NCBI RefSeq assembly: GCF_002119405.1
Contig: NZ_MTBG01000028.1
Coordinates: 1 to 44,243 of the forward strand
Reading direction: 5' to 3'
Length of the DNA stretch: 44,243 nucleotides
From: Pseudoruegeria sp. SK021
Lineage (GTDB): Bacteria > Pseudomonadota > Alphaproteobacteria > Rhodobacterales > Rhodobacteraceae
Position 1 is the stretch's first letter; the number at the start of each line of letters is the position of its first letter. The notes under the pieces were generated by a model. That model was not told the origin of the DNA. It ran no database searches and saw only the letters and a list, made by a program, of their open reading frames with translations. Shown one piece after another: positions 34,888 to 44,117 of this stretch. The position numbers and the translations under genes are program-made.

Positions 34888-35814
34888 TCAGGCGAACAGC
34901 GAGAGGATGATCGGAAGCGTTGCCACCGACACCAAGGTCTGAGCCGTCACAATTCCCGCCATGAATGGGCCATCGCCCCCCAGTTGCCGGGTCAAGACAT
35001 AGGATGTCGGCGCGGTCGGGATTGCCGAAAAAATCACTAGGATCAAAGTGGTCGCAGCATCGAGATCGGCAAGCCACGCGATCCCGATGGCGAGCGCGGG
35101 CATCACCACCAACCGCAAGGCACTAGTGCCAGCCAACGCCAATGTGTCCCGACCAAGGCTCGCAGGTTGCAGCGCTGCACCGACACAGAGCAAGCCAAGC
35201 GGCAAACTTGCCTGCGCCAGAATTTCGAAAAATTCCTGAATGCCAAACGGCAGACCAACCCCCAAAAGCGCGACCGTAATCCCGGCAACGCAGGCCAGAA
35301 TAAGCGGGTTTTTCGCAATGGCGCGCAGCAGGGTCAGTGGTGTGCGCGCATCGCCTGCATCGGTCAGGGCCAAGATCGACAGAACGTTGACCACCGGCAC
35401 GGCAATCGCCAAATAGACCGCTGCTTTCTCAATGCCCGCTGGTCCCAGCAAGGCGGCGATGATGGCGAGCCCGAGATAGGTGTTGAACCGGACCGCACCC
35501 TGAAGCACCGGGCCAAACCGAGCGGCGGGGGTCGGCACGACTTTTCGGGCGATGCTCAGGCCGACCGCGGCAATCAGGATCGTCGCGACGGCTGCGCCAC
35601 CCAACCTTACAACATCGGGATCGCGAACCGGCGCATTTGCGAGGCTGGAAAACAGCAGCGCTGGAAATAGCAGGAAGTAGTTCACCCGCTCAGCCGAGGG
35701 CCAGAACGACGCCTGCGGAAATCCGGTTCGGGCCAGAATTCCGCCGAGGCAGATCAGCGCGAACAGTGGCCAGATTGTGAGAAGAACCATAATAACTACC
35801 GCTGTTAAGTCCAT
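34888..35814 (-). CDS. AEC-family transporter (auxin efflux carrier type)
   Basis: A 308-residue inner-membrane protein with about ten hydrophobic segments in two repeats, matching the bacterial AEC family (malonate, malate or unknown organic anions). The first segment LTIWPLFALICLGGILAR and the last region SYVLTRQLGGDGPFMAGIVTAQTL are characteristic. The start is unsure: ATG at 35814 and ATG at 35790 both have weak ribosome sites. The substrate is unknown and the neighbours give no hint. Confidence 0.85.
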   Translation of the reverse strand: MDLTAVVIMVLLTIWPLFALICLGGILARTGFPQASFWPSAERVNYFLLFPALLFSSLANAPVRDPDVVRLGGAAVATILIAAVGLSIARKVVPTPAARFGPVLQGAVRFNTYLGLAIIAALLGPAGIEKAAVYLAIAVPVVNVLSILALTDAGDARTPLTLLRAIAKNPLILACVAGITVALLGVGLPFGIQEFFEILAQASLPLGLLCVGAALQPASLGRDTLALAGTSALRLVVMPALAIGIAWLADLDAATTLILVIFSAIPTAPTSYVLTRQLGGDGPFMAGIVTAQTLVSVATLPIILSLFA

Positions 35815-36226
35815 GTCCCGCGACGCGGCGTTGGCCGCAGACCCGGACGATCCGTTGTCCTTCGCGTCATTTCCGGGCGGGCGTCAAGGGCCTGCCCGGC
35901 TTCCGGCGCCAGCAATGCGTCACGTCCAGCGGCTTATGGGGGACGGACAGCCGGGTGGCCGCGAAGAATTAGGGGAGCGCTGGCTGGGATCGTCACGAAG
36001 TGGGGCGTTGTCCGGCGGCTCGCCCGATAGTCCGCGGCACGTCTCAGGCGTTTTATCGGCACCGTGGCAATGCCATACGTCATTAACAGAAAGGCGGGGT
36101 CGACCGAGGCGGAAAGACGATTGCAAGGCGACGGATCGATCTCGGGATGCAGACAGAGGCTTACCGGACCACATCGACGGCACATCAAGCCTGTCCATCA
36201 TCGCGCCATTAATCGAAATAGGAAGA
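35815..36226. other. Gap between AEC gene and tRNA-Thr
   Basis: I see no gene in these 412 bases. A plus-strand open frame crosses it but its end is antisense to the tRNA and reads CCERGLNSRPHPYQGCALPL, the well-known false protein produced by tRNA genes. The stretch should hold the AEC promoter and the end of the tRNA transcript. Confidence 0.5.
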
Positions 36227-36301
36227 TGGTGCTGTGAGAGAGGATTGAACTCTCGACCTCACCCTTACCAAGGGTGTGCTCTGCCACTGAGCTACCACAG
36301 C
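36227..36301 (-). tRNA. tRNA-Thr (GGT)
   Basis: A 75-nt cloverleaf including an encoded CCA. Acceptor GCTGTGG pairs with TCACAGC (one G-U), D arm GCTC/GAGC, anticodon stem CACCC/GGGTG around loop TTGGTAA (anticodon GGT, reads ACC/ACU), T arm GAGAG/CTCTC around TTCAATC. It is transcribed away from the murA block. Confidence 0.97.
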
Positions 36302-36531
36302 ATCTTGAGCGACCATCTGGGTCGCCGTCCGTCTTGACTTCGGCGGATCGTCTGTCTGTCGAGCAGTGCAGTCCGAGGCCGTCTTCAAGGCGTGCCGGGC
36401 TGATAAGAGGAAACAGATGGGTGTGCAAGCGCCTTTCCCAGTTTTTTTTCGAAATCCCAGTTTTCTTTCCCAGAACGCCCCGATCTCCAGCATCTCTGGA
36501 CCACAGCTTTTGCCTGCGATAGAAGCCGTAC

Positions 36532-36687
36532 ATGACACAGGATCCGCCAAAAAAACCGCCGGCAAAACCGAGCACGCCGAAAGATGATCGGTTGAAGGCG
36601 GCACTGAAGGCAAATCTTGCCCGCCGCAAGGCGCAGGCACGGGCCCGTAAGATCACAGATCAAAACACCGAACAGAACGAAGGCTGA
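36532..36687 (+). CDS. Small basic protein upstream of murA (51 residues)
   Basis: A 51-residue lysine-, alanine- and arginine-rich protein that ends five bases before murA. It opens with a proline/lysine stretch ([13 protein letters not shown]), then a probable amphipathic helix [20 protein letters not shown] followed by a polar tail. No membrane segment or cysteine is present. I recall similar small proteins in front of murA in Rhodobacteraceae, but the function is unknown; nucleic-acid or ribosome binding would fit its charge. The close spacing to murA suggests co-expression. Codon use resembles its neighbours. Confidence 0.75.
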   Translation: MTQDPPKKPPAKPSTPKDDRLKAALKANLARRKAQARARKITDQNTEQNEG

Positions 36688-36692
36688 GCAGC

Positions 36693-37958
36693 ATGGACAA
36701 GATCGTCGTACAGGGCGGGTCTCCGCTGAGCGGCAGCATTCCGATCGCAGGCGCGAAAAACGCCTGTCTGGCCTTGATGCCAGCAACGCTGTTGTCGGAA
36801 GAGCCGCTGACCCTGACCAATGCTCCGCGCCTATCGGACATTCGGACCATGACCACCTTGCTGCAATCTCTGGGCGCCGAAGTGTCGCTGATGCAGGACG
36901 GCAAGGTTCTGGCCCTGTCCAGCCACGGCGCCGACAATCCCGTTGCCGATTACGAGATCGTGCGCAAGATGCGGGCCTCGAACCTTGTGCTCGGCCCCCT
37001 ATTGGCACGCCATGGCGAGGCGGTCGTGTCGTTGCCGGGTGGTTGCGCCATCGGCGCGCGGCCGATGGATATTCACGTGGCGGCGATGGAAGCCCTCGGC
37101 GCCAAGGTCGATTTGCGGGACGGCTATCTGCATGCCAGCGCCCCGGGCGGTTTGAAGGGCGCGGTGGTTGAGTTGCGCTTTGCATCTGTGGGCGCGACCG
37201 AGAATACCGTGATGGCCGCCACCTTGGCGAAAGGCACTACGGTGCTGAAAAACGCCGCCCGCGAGCCTGAGATTGTCGATCTGGTCCGTTGCCTGCGGGC
37301 GATGGGCGCACAGATCGAAGGCGAAGGCACCGCAACGATTACCATTCAAGGTGTCGACCGGCTGCACGGCGCAACGCATAAGGTCGTCGCCGACCGGATT
37401 GAACTTGGCACTTATATGTTGGCCCCGGCCATTGCGGGCGGCGAAGTCGAATTGCTGGGCGGAGACTTGGATCTCCTGGGCGCGTTTTGCGAAAAACTGG
37501 ATGAGGCCGGAATAAGCGTCACCCCAACCGCCCATGGCATCAAAGTGGCGCGCAAAAACGGGCGCGTGTCGGCAGTGGACGTGGTGACCGAGATTTTCCC
37601 CGGCTTTCCCACCGATTTGCAGGCCCAGATGATGGCACTGCTCTGCACGGCTGACGGCGTTAGTGTTCTGGAAGAGAAGATTTTCGAGAACCGGTTCATG
37701 CACGCCCCGGAACTGACCCGCATGGGAGCCAACATCGAAGTGCACGGCGGCACCGCAACGGTCACCGGCGTGCCGTTCCTGAAGGGCGCTCCGGTCATGG
37801 CGACGGACCTGCGGGCGTCGGTTTCGCTGATTTTGGCAGGGCTTGCCGCCGAAGGGGAAACCGTGGTGAACCGGGTGTATCATTTGGACCGCGGATATGA
37901 GCGGGTCGAAGACAAGCTTCGCGCCTGCGGCGCAAAAATTGAACGGGTAAGCGAATGA
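36693..37958 (+). CDS. murA: UDP-N-acetylglucosamine 1-carboxyvinyltransferase MurA
   Basis: A 421-residue cytoplasmic enzyme that transfers enolpyruvate from PEP to UDP-GlcNAc, the first step of peptidoglycan precursor synthesis. It starts with [20 protein letters not shown], has the PEP-binding Lys in [13 protein letters not shown], and keeps the catalytic loop Cys in [14 protein letters not shown] (about residue 118), so it should be fosfomycin-sensitive rather than the Asp variant. The last codons overlap the DUF2948 gene by four bases (ATGA). Confidence 0.97.
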   Translation: MDKIVVQGGSPLSGSIPIAGAKNACLALMPATLLSEEPLTLTNAPRLSDIRTMTTLLQSLGAEVSLMQDGKVLALSSHGADNPVADYEIVRKMRASNLVLGPLLARHGEAVVSLPGGCAIGARPMDIHVAAMEALGAKVDLRDGYLHASAPGGLKGAVVELRFASVGATENTVMAATLAKGTTVLKNAAREPEIVDLVRCLRAMGAQIEGEGTATITIQGVDRLHGATHKVVADRIELGTYMLAPAIAGGEVELLGGDLDLLGAFCEKLDEAGISVTPTAHGIKVARKNGRVSAVDVVTEIFPGFPTDLQAQMMALLCTADGVSVLEEKIFENRFMHAPELTRMGANIEVHGGTATVTGVPFLKGAPVMATDLRASVSLILAGLAAEGETVVNRVYHLDRGYERVEDKLRACGAKIERVSE

Positions 37959-38431
37959 CCGATGCACGCTTCGAAGATGCCAATGAGGCCCCATTGCGGC
38001 TGACAGCGGAAACCGCAGATGACCTGCAGATCATCTCGGCCCTACTGCAAGACGCTGTGTTTCCGGCCAACGAAATGACTTGGGACCGGACGCGGCGCCG
38101 TCTTGCCATCCTGCTGAACCGCTTTCGCTGGGAGGACCGCATCGCCGCCGAGGCCGCCGGGCGCGCCTATGAGCGGGTGCAGACCGTTCTGGTGATCTCA
38201 GATGTTCTGAATGTGGCCTCGCAAGGGGTGCAGCGAGGCGACGCCGATACGGTGCTATCCCTGCTCGACATCACCTTCACCGATGCCGGCGATGGTGCGG
38301 GCGAAGTGCTGCTGACCTTGGCAGGGGACGGTGCCATCCGCGCCTCGGTCGAGTGTCTTGATTTGACCCTGCGGGATGTCACCCGGCCCTATGTCGCGCC
38401 CTCTGGCAAAATGCCGTCACACCCGGATTAG
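37955..38431 (+). CDS. DUF2948 family protein
   Basis: A 158-residue soluble protein matching the alphaproteobacterial DUF2948 family, with the conserved core [22 protein letters not shown] near residue 25 and [15 protein letters not shown] near 50. It is translationally coupled to murA (ATGA). No function is known to me; conserved placement between murA and hisD is the main clue. It ends 72 bases before hisD. Confidence 0.88.
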   Translation: MTDARFEDANEAPLRLTAETADDLQIISALLQDAVFPANEMTWDRTRRRLAILLNRFRWEDRIAAEAAGRAYERVQTVLVISDVLNVASQGVQRGDADTVLSLLDITFTDAGDGAGEVLLTLAGDGAIRASVECLDLTLRDVTRPYVAPSGKMPSHPD

Positions 38432-38503
38432 TCCGAGGTCCGTCAGTTCACTTGAGAAAAAACGCTCAGGTCGGTATTGCAGCGCAATCAGGAGGCACGA
38501 GTA

Positions 38504-39814
38504 ATGGTCCAGTATCTATCCACACAGGAATCCGGCTTTGAGGCCAAATTTTCGGCCCTGTTGACCGCCAAGCGCGAAGATTCTCCGGATGTCGACGATG
38601 CGGTCGCCGCGATCATCGCTGATGTCCGCACCCGTGGCGACGCCGCTGTGATCGAGTTGACCGAACGGTTCGACCGCCTGTCGCTGACCCCAGACACGCT
38701 GGCCTTCACCGAAGATGAAATCAGTCAGGCCTGCGATCAAGTCACGCCCGAGGACCGCACCGCACTAGAACTGGCCGCAGCGCGCATCCGCGCCTATCAC
38801 GACCGCCAGATGCCTGCCGATGACAGCTGGACAGACGCCACAGGCGCCACGCTGGGATGGCGCTGGACGCCGGTGTCGGCGGCAGGGCTTTATGTGCCGG
38901 GCGGCTTGGCCTCCTACCCCTCGTCAGTTCTGATGAACGCAATTCCCGCGCAGGTCGCCGGGGTTGAGCATCTGGCCATTTGTGCCCCGACCCCGGATGG
39001 CGTCAGCAATCCGTTGGTGCTGTTGGCGGCGCGCCTTTCCGGCGTGAAGACCGTCTATCGGATTGGCGGGGCCCAAGCGATTGCCGCCCTTGCCTATGGC
39101 ACCGACACCATCGCGGCCGTGGATAAGATCACCGGCCCCGGCAACGCCTATGTGGCCGCTGCCAAGCGCCGGGTCTTCGGCAAGGTCGGCATCGATATGA
39201 TCGCGGGCCCATCCGAAATTTTGGTGATTGCCGATTCTGCGAATGACCCGGACTGGATTGCCCTCGACCTGCTCAGCCAAGCCGAACATGACGCCAGCGC
39301 CCAGTCGATTTTGATCACCGATGATGCCGCCTTCGGCCAAGCCGTCGGTGCCGCCGTCACGCGCCGTCTGGAAACGTTGGACCGCCGCGCCATCGCCAGC
39401 GCCAGCTGGGCCGAGTTCGGCGCGATCATCACCGTCCGCGATCTGAACGAGGCCGCCGCCCTGTCTGACCGCATCGCCCCCGAACACCTTGAGCTATGCG
39501 TCGCGGATCCCGAAGGCCTGTCGGAAAAAATCCGCCATGCCGGCGCGATCTTTCTCGGCGCATGGACCCCCGAAGCGATTGGCGATTATGTCGGTGGCCC
39601 GAACCACGTTTTGCCCACGGCCCGGTCGGCCCGATTCTCGTCCGGCTTGTCGGTGATGGACTTTATCAAGCGCACCACACTGGCGCGGATGACCCCCGCA
39701 GCCCTGCGCAGCATTGGACCCGCGGCCGAGCGGTTGGCGCGATCCGAGAGCCTCGAAGCCCATGGGCTATCGGTACGGGCCCGGCTGGACCGGCTGAACG
39801 AGGCTGCGGAATGA
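38504..39814 (+). CDS. hisD: Histidinol dehydrogenase
   Basis: A 436-residue zinc enzyme that carries out the last two oxidations of histidine synthesis (histidinol to histidine). Signature regions are present: GLYVPGGLASYPSSVLMNAI, IAGPSEILVIAD, the zinc ligands in SQAEHDASAQS, and APEHLELCV. AGGAGGC eight bases before the ATG at 38504 sets the start; an upstream in-frame start adds nine poor residues. The stop overlaps the UPF0262 start (ATGA). No other his genes are in the window. Confidence 0.96.
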   Translation: MVQYLSTQESGFEAKFSALLTAKREDSPDVDDAVAAIIADVRTRGDAAVIELTERFDRLSLTPDTLAFTEDEISQACDQVTPEDRTALELAAARIRAYHDRQMPADDSWTDATGATLGWRWTPVSAAGLYVPGGLASYPSSVLMNAIPAQVAGVEHLAICAPTPDGVSNPLVLLAARLSGVKTVYRIGGAQAIAALAYGTDTIAAVDKITGPGNAYVAAAKRRVFGKVGIDMIAGPSEILVIADSANDPDWIALDLLSQAEHDASAQSILITDDAAFGQAVGAAVTRRLETLDRRAIASASWAEFGAIITVRDLNEAAALSDRIAPEHLELCVADPEGLSEKIRHAGAIFLGAWTPEAIGDYVGGPNHVLPTARSARFSSGLSVMDFIKRTTLARMTPAALRSIGPAAERLARSESLEAHGLSVRARLDRLNEAAE

Positions 39815-40269
39815 ACCGTCTGAGCCACGTGGAATTGGACGTGGGAACTGCGCCCGCGCCCGAGATCGATCAAGAACAACGCGTCGCAATTTATGATTTG
39901 CTAGACAACAACCATTTCTCCTTGCCCGGCGGCCCGACTGGGCCCTACCGCCTGACCCTTAGCCATGACCGCGGGAAACTGTCGTTCCACCTCACCGCCG
40001 AAGCCAGCGGCGAGACCAGTGACTTTAGCGTGTCGCTGGCGCCGCTGCGTCAGGTGGTCAAGGATTACGCCCAAATTTGCCGCAGCTATTACGAGGCCGT
40101 CAAGTCGCGCCCCCCGGTCGAGATCGAGGCCCTGGACAACGCGCGCCGGGACATTCACGGCGAAGGCGGGCGCGGTCTGATTGTGTTGATGGCTGGCAAG
40201 GCCGAGATCGATGACGAGACCGCCCGCCGCCTGTTCACGCTGGTTTGCGCCCTATCGCCCGCTGGGTAA
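39811..40269 (+). CDS. UPF0262 family protein
   Basis: A 152-residue soluble protein of the UPF0262 family, recognisable from ISHVELD-like MNRLSHVELDVG at the start, NNHFSLPGGPTGPYRLTLSHD near residue 33 and SYYEAVKSRPPVEIEALD near 92, followed by RRDIHGEGG. It is coupled to hisD through ATGA. The family is confined mostly to alphaproteobacteria and has no established role. Two hairpins follow the stop. Confidence 0.88.
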   Translation: MNRLSHVELDVGTAPAPEIDQEQRVAIYDLLDNNHFSLPGGPTGPYRLTLSHDRGKLSFHLTAEASGETSDFSVSLAPLRQVVKDYAQICRSYYEAVKSRPPVEIEALDNARRDIHGEGGRGLIVLMAGKAEIDDETARRLFTLVCALSPAG

Positions 40270-40292
40270 GCTGTCTCGATTCGGTCGACAAT

Positions 40293-40326
40293 GGCCTGCG
40301 GAGGCCCTTTGAACCCGGTTTCCGGG
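40293..40326 (+). terminator. Paired hairpins before infA
   Basis: GGCCT/AGGCC with loop GCGG (40293-40306) is followed by CTTT, then CCCGG/CCGGG with loop TTT (40314-40326). They end the hisD-UPF0262 transcript plausibly, leaving infA with its own promoter in the next 120 bases. T runs are short. Confidence 0.4.
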
Positions 40327-40450
40327 CCCGATTGCCACGCGATGGCGGCGAAAACGTCTCAACATGTGTTTAAGCCTTGAAAATCCGCCCAGCAAAGCGC
40401 ATTTACGCGCCTGTCCGTAAAGTTGGCGGACGCACAACTCAGGAGTGACC

Positions 40451-40669
40451 ATGGCCAAGGAAGAAATGCTCGAATTTCCCGGCGTCGTTAAGGAACTCTT
40501 GCCAAATGCGACATTCCGGGTCGAGCTTGAAAACGGCCATGAAATCATCGCACATACGGCAGGAAAAATGCGCAAGAACCGGATCCGGGTTCTGGCGGGT
40601 GATAAGGTACAGGTGGAAATGACCCCCTATGACCTGACAAAAGGCCGGATCAATTACCGCTTCAAATAA
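40451..40669 (+). CDS. infA: Translation initiation factor IF-1
   Basis: A 72-residue S1/OB-fold protein that binds the ribosomal A site during initiation. [20 protein letters not shown] and the end [12 protein letters not shown] are diagnostic. AGGAG five bases before the ATG at 40451 rules out the in-frame GTG two codons upstream, which overlaps it. The next gene begins about ten bases after the stop. Confidence 0.98.
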   Translation: MAKEEMLEFPGVVKELLPNATFRVELENGHEIIAHTAGKMRKNRIRVLAGDKVQVEMTPYDLTKGRINYRFK

Positions 40670-40679
40670 GGTGGTTGCG

Positions 40680-41300
40680 GTGTGTGACAACACAACCGCC
40701 GCCCTCCCGGCAGAGCGCGCAGTCACGCTCGTGCTCGGTTCCGCAAGCCCGCGACGCCAAGAGCTGTTGGCGCAGCTCGGCGTCGTGCCCGATGATATTC
40801 GTGCGCCCGATATCGACGAAGACCCGCATCCGGGCGAGTTGCCGCGCCCCTATTGCATCCGCATCGCCCGCGAAAAAGTTCAAGCCATTGCTGCGGCAGA
40901 CAACGAGATCGTGCTGTGTGCCGATACCACCGTCGCCCTTGGCCGGCGGATCATGGGCAAGCCACGCGACGCCGGTGAGGCCGCAGAGTTCCTGCTTGCC
41001 CTCTCAGGTCGTCGCCACCGCGTCTTCACCGCCGTTGCCGTCCGATGCGGCGATCGCATCTGGGAACGCTGCGTGGAAAGCCGCGTTAAGATGAAGCCGC
41101 TATCGGATGCCGAATTGAACGCCTACCTTGCCAGCAACGACTGGCGCGGCAAGGCGGGCGGCTATGGCATTCAAGGTCCGGCCGGTGCCTTCATCCCGTG
41201 GATCGCAGGGTCGTTCTCGGCCATTGTCGGACTGCCATTGCCTGAAACCGCAGCCCTATTGCAGGCTGCGGGTTACCCTCTCTATCGGAGCGACACATGA
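40680..41300 (+). CDS. Maf family nucleoside triphosphate pyrophosphatase
   Basis: A 206-residue enzyme of the Maf family, which removes pyrophosphate from non-standard or methylated nucleotides. Motifs are [18 protein letters not shown], the catalytic ADTTVAL (about 85), [13 protein letters not shown], and [26 protein letters not shown] near the end. Two GTG starts are possible: 40671 and 40680. AAGGTGG lies five bases before 40680, so I prefer the latter. It overlaps the RNase E/G gene by four bases (ATGA). Confidence 0.9.
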   Translation: MCDNTTAALPAERAVTLVLGSASPRRQELLAQLGVVPDDIRAPDIDEDPHPGELPRPYCIRIAREKVQAIAAADNEIVLCADTTVALGRRIMGKPRDAGEAAEFLLALSGRRHRVFTAVAVRCGDRIWERCVESRVKMKPLSDAELNAYLASNDWRGKAGGYGIQGPAGAFIPWIAGSFSAIVGLPLPETAALLQAAGYPLYRSDT

Positions 41301-42334
41301 AGGGCCGACAGATATTGATCGACCACCTCGGCGACCGTATGGCGGCTGCCCTGCTGGTTGACGGGCAGCTTGACGATCTGCTGATCGATCCCCCCGAAAC
41401 CCGGGCCCGCCCCGGTGCGATCTACCGTGCCATCGTGGACCGCCCCATGAAGGGCCAGGGTGGCCGCATCCTGCGTCTGCCCGAGGGCAGCACCGGATTT
41501 TTGCGCGACACTAAAGGACTGGCCGATGGCGACCGCCTACTGGTGCAGGTGACCGGCTATGCCGAACCCGGCAAGGCCGTGCCGGTGACCGCGCGTATTC
41601 TGTTCAAAAGCCGCTACTGCATTGTCACCCCCGGCGCGCTTGGCCGCAACGTGTCGCGCGCCATTCGGGATGACGAAGCAAGGGTCCGTCTGCATGACAT
41701 CGCCCACGAGGCCGAGTTGAACGAGAGCTTTGGTCTGATTCTGCGGTCAGTCGCGGAACATGCTGACAGCGACGACGTGGCCGATGATATTGCCGAAACC
41801 GCCGCACTTGCGCAGGCCGTCTGCGCCGATCAGGACAGCACCGACGCCGAGTTGCTGCTGGATGGCCCGACGCCGGACCTGCTGGCATGGCGAGACTGGG
41901 GCGACATTGCTGCCCATGATGTGATCACCGAAGCGGGCTGCTTTGCGGCGCATGGAATCCTCGAAACCATCGCGGATCTGCGCAAGATCGCCGTCCCTCT
42001 GTCCGGCGGTGGCAGCTTTTTTGTCGAGCCGACCCGCGCCTTGGTCGCCGTGGATGTGAATACCGGTGCCGATACCAGCCCCGCTGCCGGGCTGAAGGCC
42101 AATATCGGCGCGGCGAAGGCCCTGCCCCGCGCCCTGCGCCTGCGTGGCCTTGGCGGGCAGATCACCATCGACTTCGCCCCGATGCCCAAAAAGGACCGCC
42201 GACAGGTCGAGCAAGCCTTGCGCGCCGCCTTCCGCAGCGATCCGATTGAAACGGCGCTGGTTGGCTGGACCCCGCTGGGCCACTTTGAGCTGCAACGCAA
42301 ACGCGAACGACTGCCCTTGCCCGAGTCGCTGTAA
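41297..42334 (+). CDS. Short ribonuclease E/G family protein
   Basis: A 345-residue protein of the RNase E/G family, shorter than RNase G (about 490). The core includes an S1-like start, the catalytic aspartates in [12 protein letters not shown] (about 253) and [14 protein letters not shown] (about 293), and a normal end of the DNase I-like part. The zinc-link CxxC and the small domain of RNase E/G are absent, as is a degradosome scaffold. It sits between maf and yacG with overlapping ends on both sides, an arrangement common in alphaproteobacteria. Endoribonuclease activity is likely; targets are unknown. Confidence 0.87.
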   Translation: MKGRQILIDHLGDRMAAALLVDGQLDDLLIDPPETRARPGAIYRAIVDRPMKGQGGRILRLPEGSTGFLRDTKGLADGDRLLVQVTGYAEPGKAVPVTARILFKSRYCIVTPGALGRNVSRAIRDDEARVRLHDIAHEAELNESFGLILRSVAEHADSDDVADDIAETAALAQAVCADQDSTDAELLLDGPTPDLLAWRDWGDIAAHDVITEAGCFAAHGILETIADLRKIAVPLSGGGSFFVEPTRALVAVDVNTGADTSPAAGLKANIGAAKALPRALRLRGLGGQITIDFAPMPKKDRRQVEQALRAAFRSDPIETALVGWTPLGHFELQRKRERLPLPESL

Positions 42335-42516
42335 TGACCTGTCCTATTTGTGCACGACCCGCAAATGCCACCTACCGTCCGTTTTGTTCAAAACGGTGCG
42401 CCGATGTGGATCTGGGCCAATGGCTAACCGGGGGATATGCCATCCCAATTCCCGAAGATGACGAGTCCGCCGAGGACCACGACCCCCTACAAGACAATCC
42501 TTTTCAATCTCATTAA
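42334..42516 (+). CDS. yacG: DNA gyrase inhibitor YacG (zinc finger)
   Basis: A 60-residue YacG protein, which in E. coli binds GyrB and blocks DNA binding. The zinc-binding Cys4 is seen as CPIC (residues 3-6) and CSKRC (18-22), followed by [16 protein letters not shown], the family's diagnostic helix. The acidic tail is normal. The ATG shares its first base with the preceding TAA (TAATG). Confidence 0.94.
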   Translation: MTCPICARPANATYRPFCSKRCADVDLGQWLTGGYAIPIPEDDESAEDHDPLQDNPFQSH

Positions 42517-42595
42517 AAAAACCTCGAAACGGCTCTGGACACCCCCGATTACCTCGCATAAAACGCCTCAACCCGAACGCAACAGCGTTCCCCGT

Positions 42596-42670
42596 GCCCG
42601 GGTAGCTCAGGGGTAGAGCAGTGGATTGAAAATCCTCGTGTCGGTGGTTCAAATCCGCCCCTGGGCACCA
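42596..42670 (+). tRNA. tRNA-Phe (GAA)
   Basis: A 75-nt cloverleaf with encoded CCA. Acceptor GCCCGGG pairs with CCTGGGC, D arm GCTC/GAGC, anticodon loop TTGAAAA (anticodon GAA), T arm GGTGG/CCGCC around TTCAAAT. The anticodon stem has one T-T mismatch at its second pair. It is the last core gene before the restriction and IS remnants. Confidence 0.97.
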
Positions 42671-42842
42671 TTAAACTTCAATAATGGAAACATTTCCAAT
42701 ACGTTACTTGAAATCTTTGGATTTCTATCCCCCTTGCCTTATTTGAGACTACTGCGTCGTCACGGAATCCGACGAAGCGACCGAACCTTGCATGTCGAGC
42801 ATTCACCACACCTACGTCTGTCCGAATGCGTCGCTTCGGCCC

Positions 42843-43646
42843 TTAGCGCCGATTCAATCCCGCCAGCATCCGTCGGAACGCATTCTTGATCGCTGGCAGA
42901 GCACCCAGAACAGCTTTTCCTTCTCCGACCCCCCCGTATCTGGATGACAGGGTTTGGGTGAGTTTTCTTAATTCCAGTTCACTTTCGCCGCCCACCTCGT
43001 AGGCGCGTAGAATGGCGAACAGCAATTGTTTCATTTCGTCGCCGGTCGCTGACAAGTCCTCTTCCTTGACGCTGAGAACTCGGGCCTGTCGGGTCTTTGG
43101 CGACGTGGTGAATAGGACGTAGCTCAGAACGTCGAACAAATCGCTATCAGGAGCATCGACAAGGCTGCGAGTTTCATCAGGCAGGTCACGGTCGTATCCT
43201 CTATCGGCAAGCTGGGTCAGAAAATGATGGCGGGTGTCGGGATCGCTCCAAATCTTTCGCAAGGCATCTTCATCGGCGATCATACCGGACAGGTCCCCGA
43301 ACAACCTGTCCATGAACTCCCGTGCCGAAATCGGCTTTCCATCCGCGCTCCAGTAACTGGTCGTCGAAATGAAGCGGATGTGTCTCACTTTTCCATCCGC
43401 CAGCTTCACTTCCAGCTTTACCGGTGGTTCGATGTCATTGGGCGGAATCTCTGGGGGGTCAACTGGATTAGGCAGTGGCGCATCGGGACCATCCGGACTG
43501 GGCTTGGGCGGCACCGGATCAATTGGTTCGCCCACCCATTCGGGGTCCTTAAAATTCTCATGCGCCTTCACAAAATCCCAGATGGCGCTGTTGCGCAAAT
43601 CTGAAACGGGCCGCAGTGCCCCTTTCCCCAGACACACTGATCCCAC
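42843..43646 (-). pseudogene. 3' fragment of type I restriction subunit HsdR (EcoEI-like)
   Basis: About 240 of the 267 codons match the C-terminal part of EcoEI-type HsdR: WDFVKAHENFKDPEWVGEP, a proline/aspartate-rich linker, then KLADGKVRHIRFISTTSYWSADGKPI, EFMDRLFGDL, LRKIWSDPDTRHHFL and SDLFDVLSYVLF. The nuclease and helicase parts (over 500 residues) are missing. The frame stays open upstream to the edge of the IS256 copy near 43674, and its GTG start has no ribosome site, so this is the end of a gene cut by insertion. HsdR is the DNA-translocating, cleaving subunit of type I restriction systems; no hsdM or hsdS is visible here. Confidence 0.85.
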
Positions 43647-43673
43647 GGTTTGCGTAACTGGTATGCCGAGGGC

Positions 43674-44117
43674 GAGATATGGGCAAAAGTTGGTGACGCT
43701 TGATCAGGCGGCGGTTTGAAGTTGGCGGATCCCATCCCGGAACTCAACCCCTTGGATGATCTCGGGGAGGCGGTTTTGACCGTCGAGTTTGCGCCATTTC
43801 TTCTGCGCTGACATCATAAGTTTGAAGGCCATGGCTAGCCCGGTCGTGCGGCTGAGACAGCCTTTGGTGCGTTTCGTGCGGTGCCTTACGGTGGCGAAGG
43901 TGCTCTCGATTGGATTTGACGTCCGGATGTGTTTCCAATGTTCCGCAGGATAGTCGTAGAAGGTCAGCAACGCATCCCGGTCCTTGACTAGCTTGGCGAC
44001 TGCCTTGTCCCATTTCACGCCATAGGTTTTGACAAAGAAATCGAAGGCGACGTTGGCTTCGGCTTTTGTCTCGGCCTGCCAGATGTCGTGCAGATGGCCC
44101 TTGGCTTTGGCTTGAAC
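43674..44117 (-). mobile_element. Partial IS256-family insertion sequence
   Basis: The right part of an IS256-family element. Its outer end seems to be at about 43674, where GAGATATGGGCAAAAGTTGG begins, similar to IS256-type terminal repeats as I remember them. Its transposase reads toward this end. The left part is missing because the element is broken at about 44117 by the next insertion. Confidence 0.7.
43704..44117 (-). pseudogene. IS256-family transposase, C-terminal part
   Basis: About 137 residues of the C-terminal end of an IS256 (Mutator-like) transposase: VQAKAKGHLHDIWQAETKAE, then SNPIESTFATVRHRTKRTKG, which holds the third catalytic acidic residue (Glu), and GLAMAFKLMMSAQKKWRKL. 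Intact members have about 400 residues, so the two catalytic aspartates are missing. Homology stops within a few codons of 44117, exactly where TGTCAATCACGG begins. Confidence 0.88.

Noticed and set aside
35777-36337. Plus-strand open frame of 186 codons ending in the tRNA region
   Set aside because: It contains CCERGLNSRPHPYQGCALPL, the antisense reading of a tRNA, and overlaps the AEC gene start without a good ribosome site.
36198-36656. Minus-strand open frame of 152 codons with CCGSSVAEHTLGKGEVESSILSHST
   Set aside because: This peptide is the translation of tRNA-Thr itself, a frequent false annotation. The tRNA explains it.
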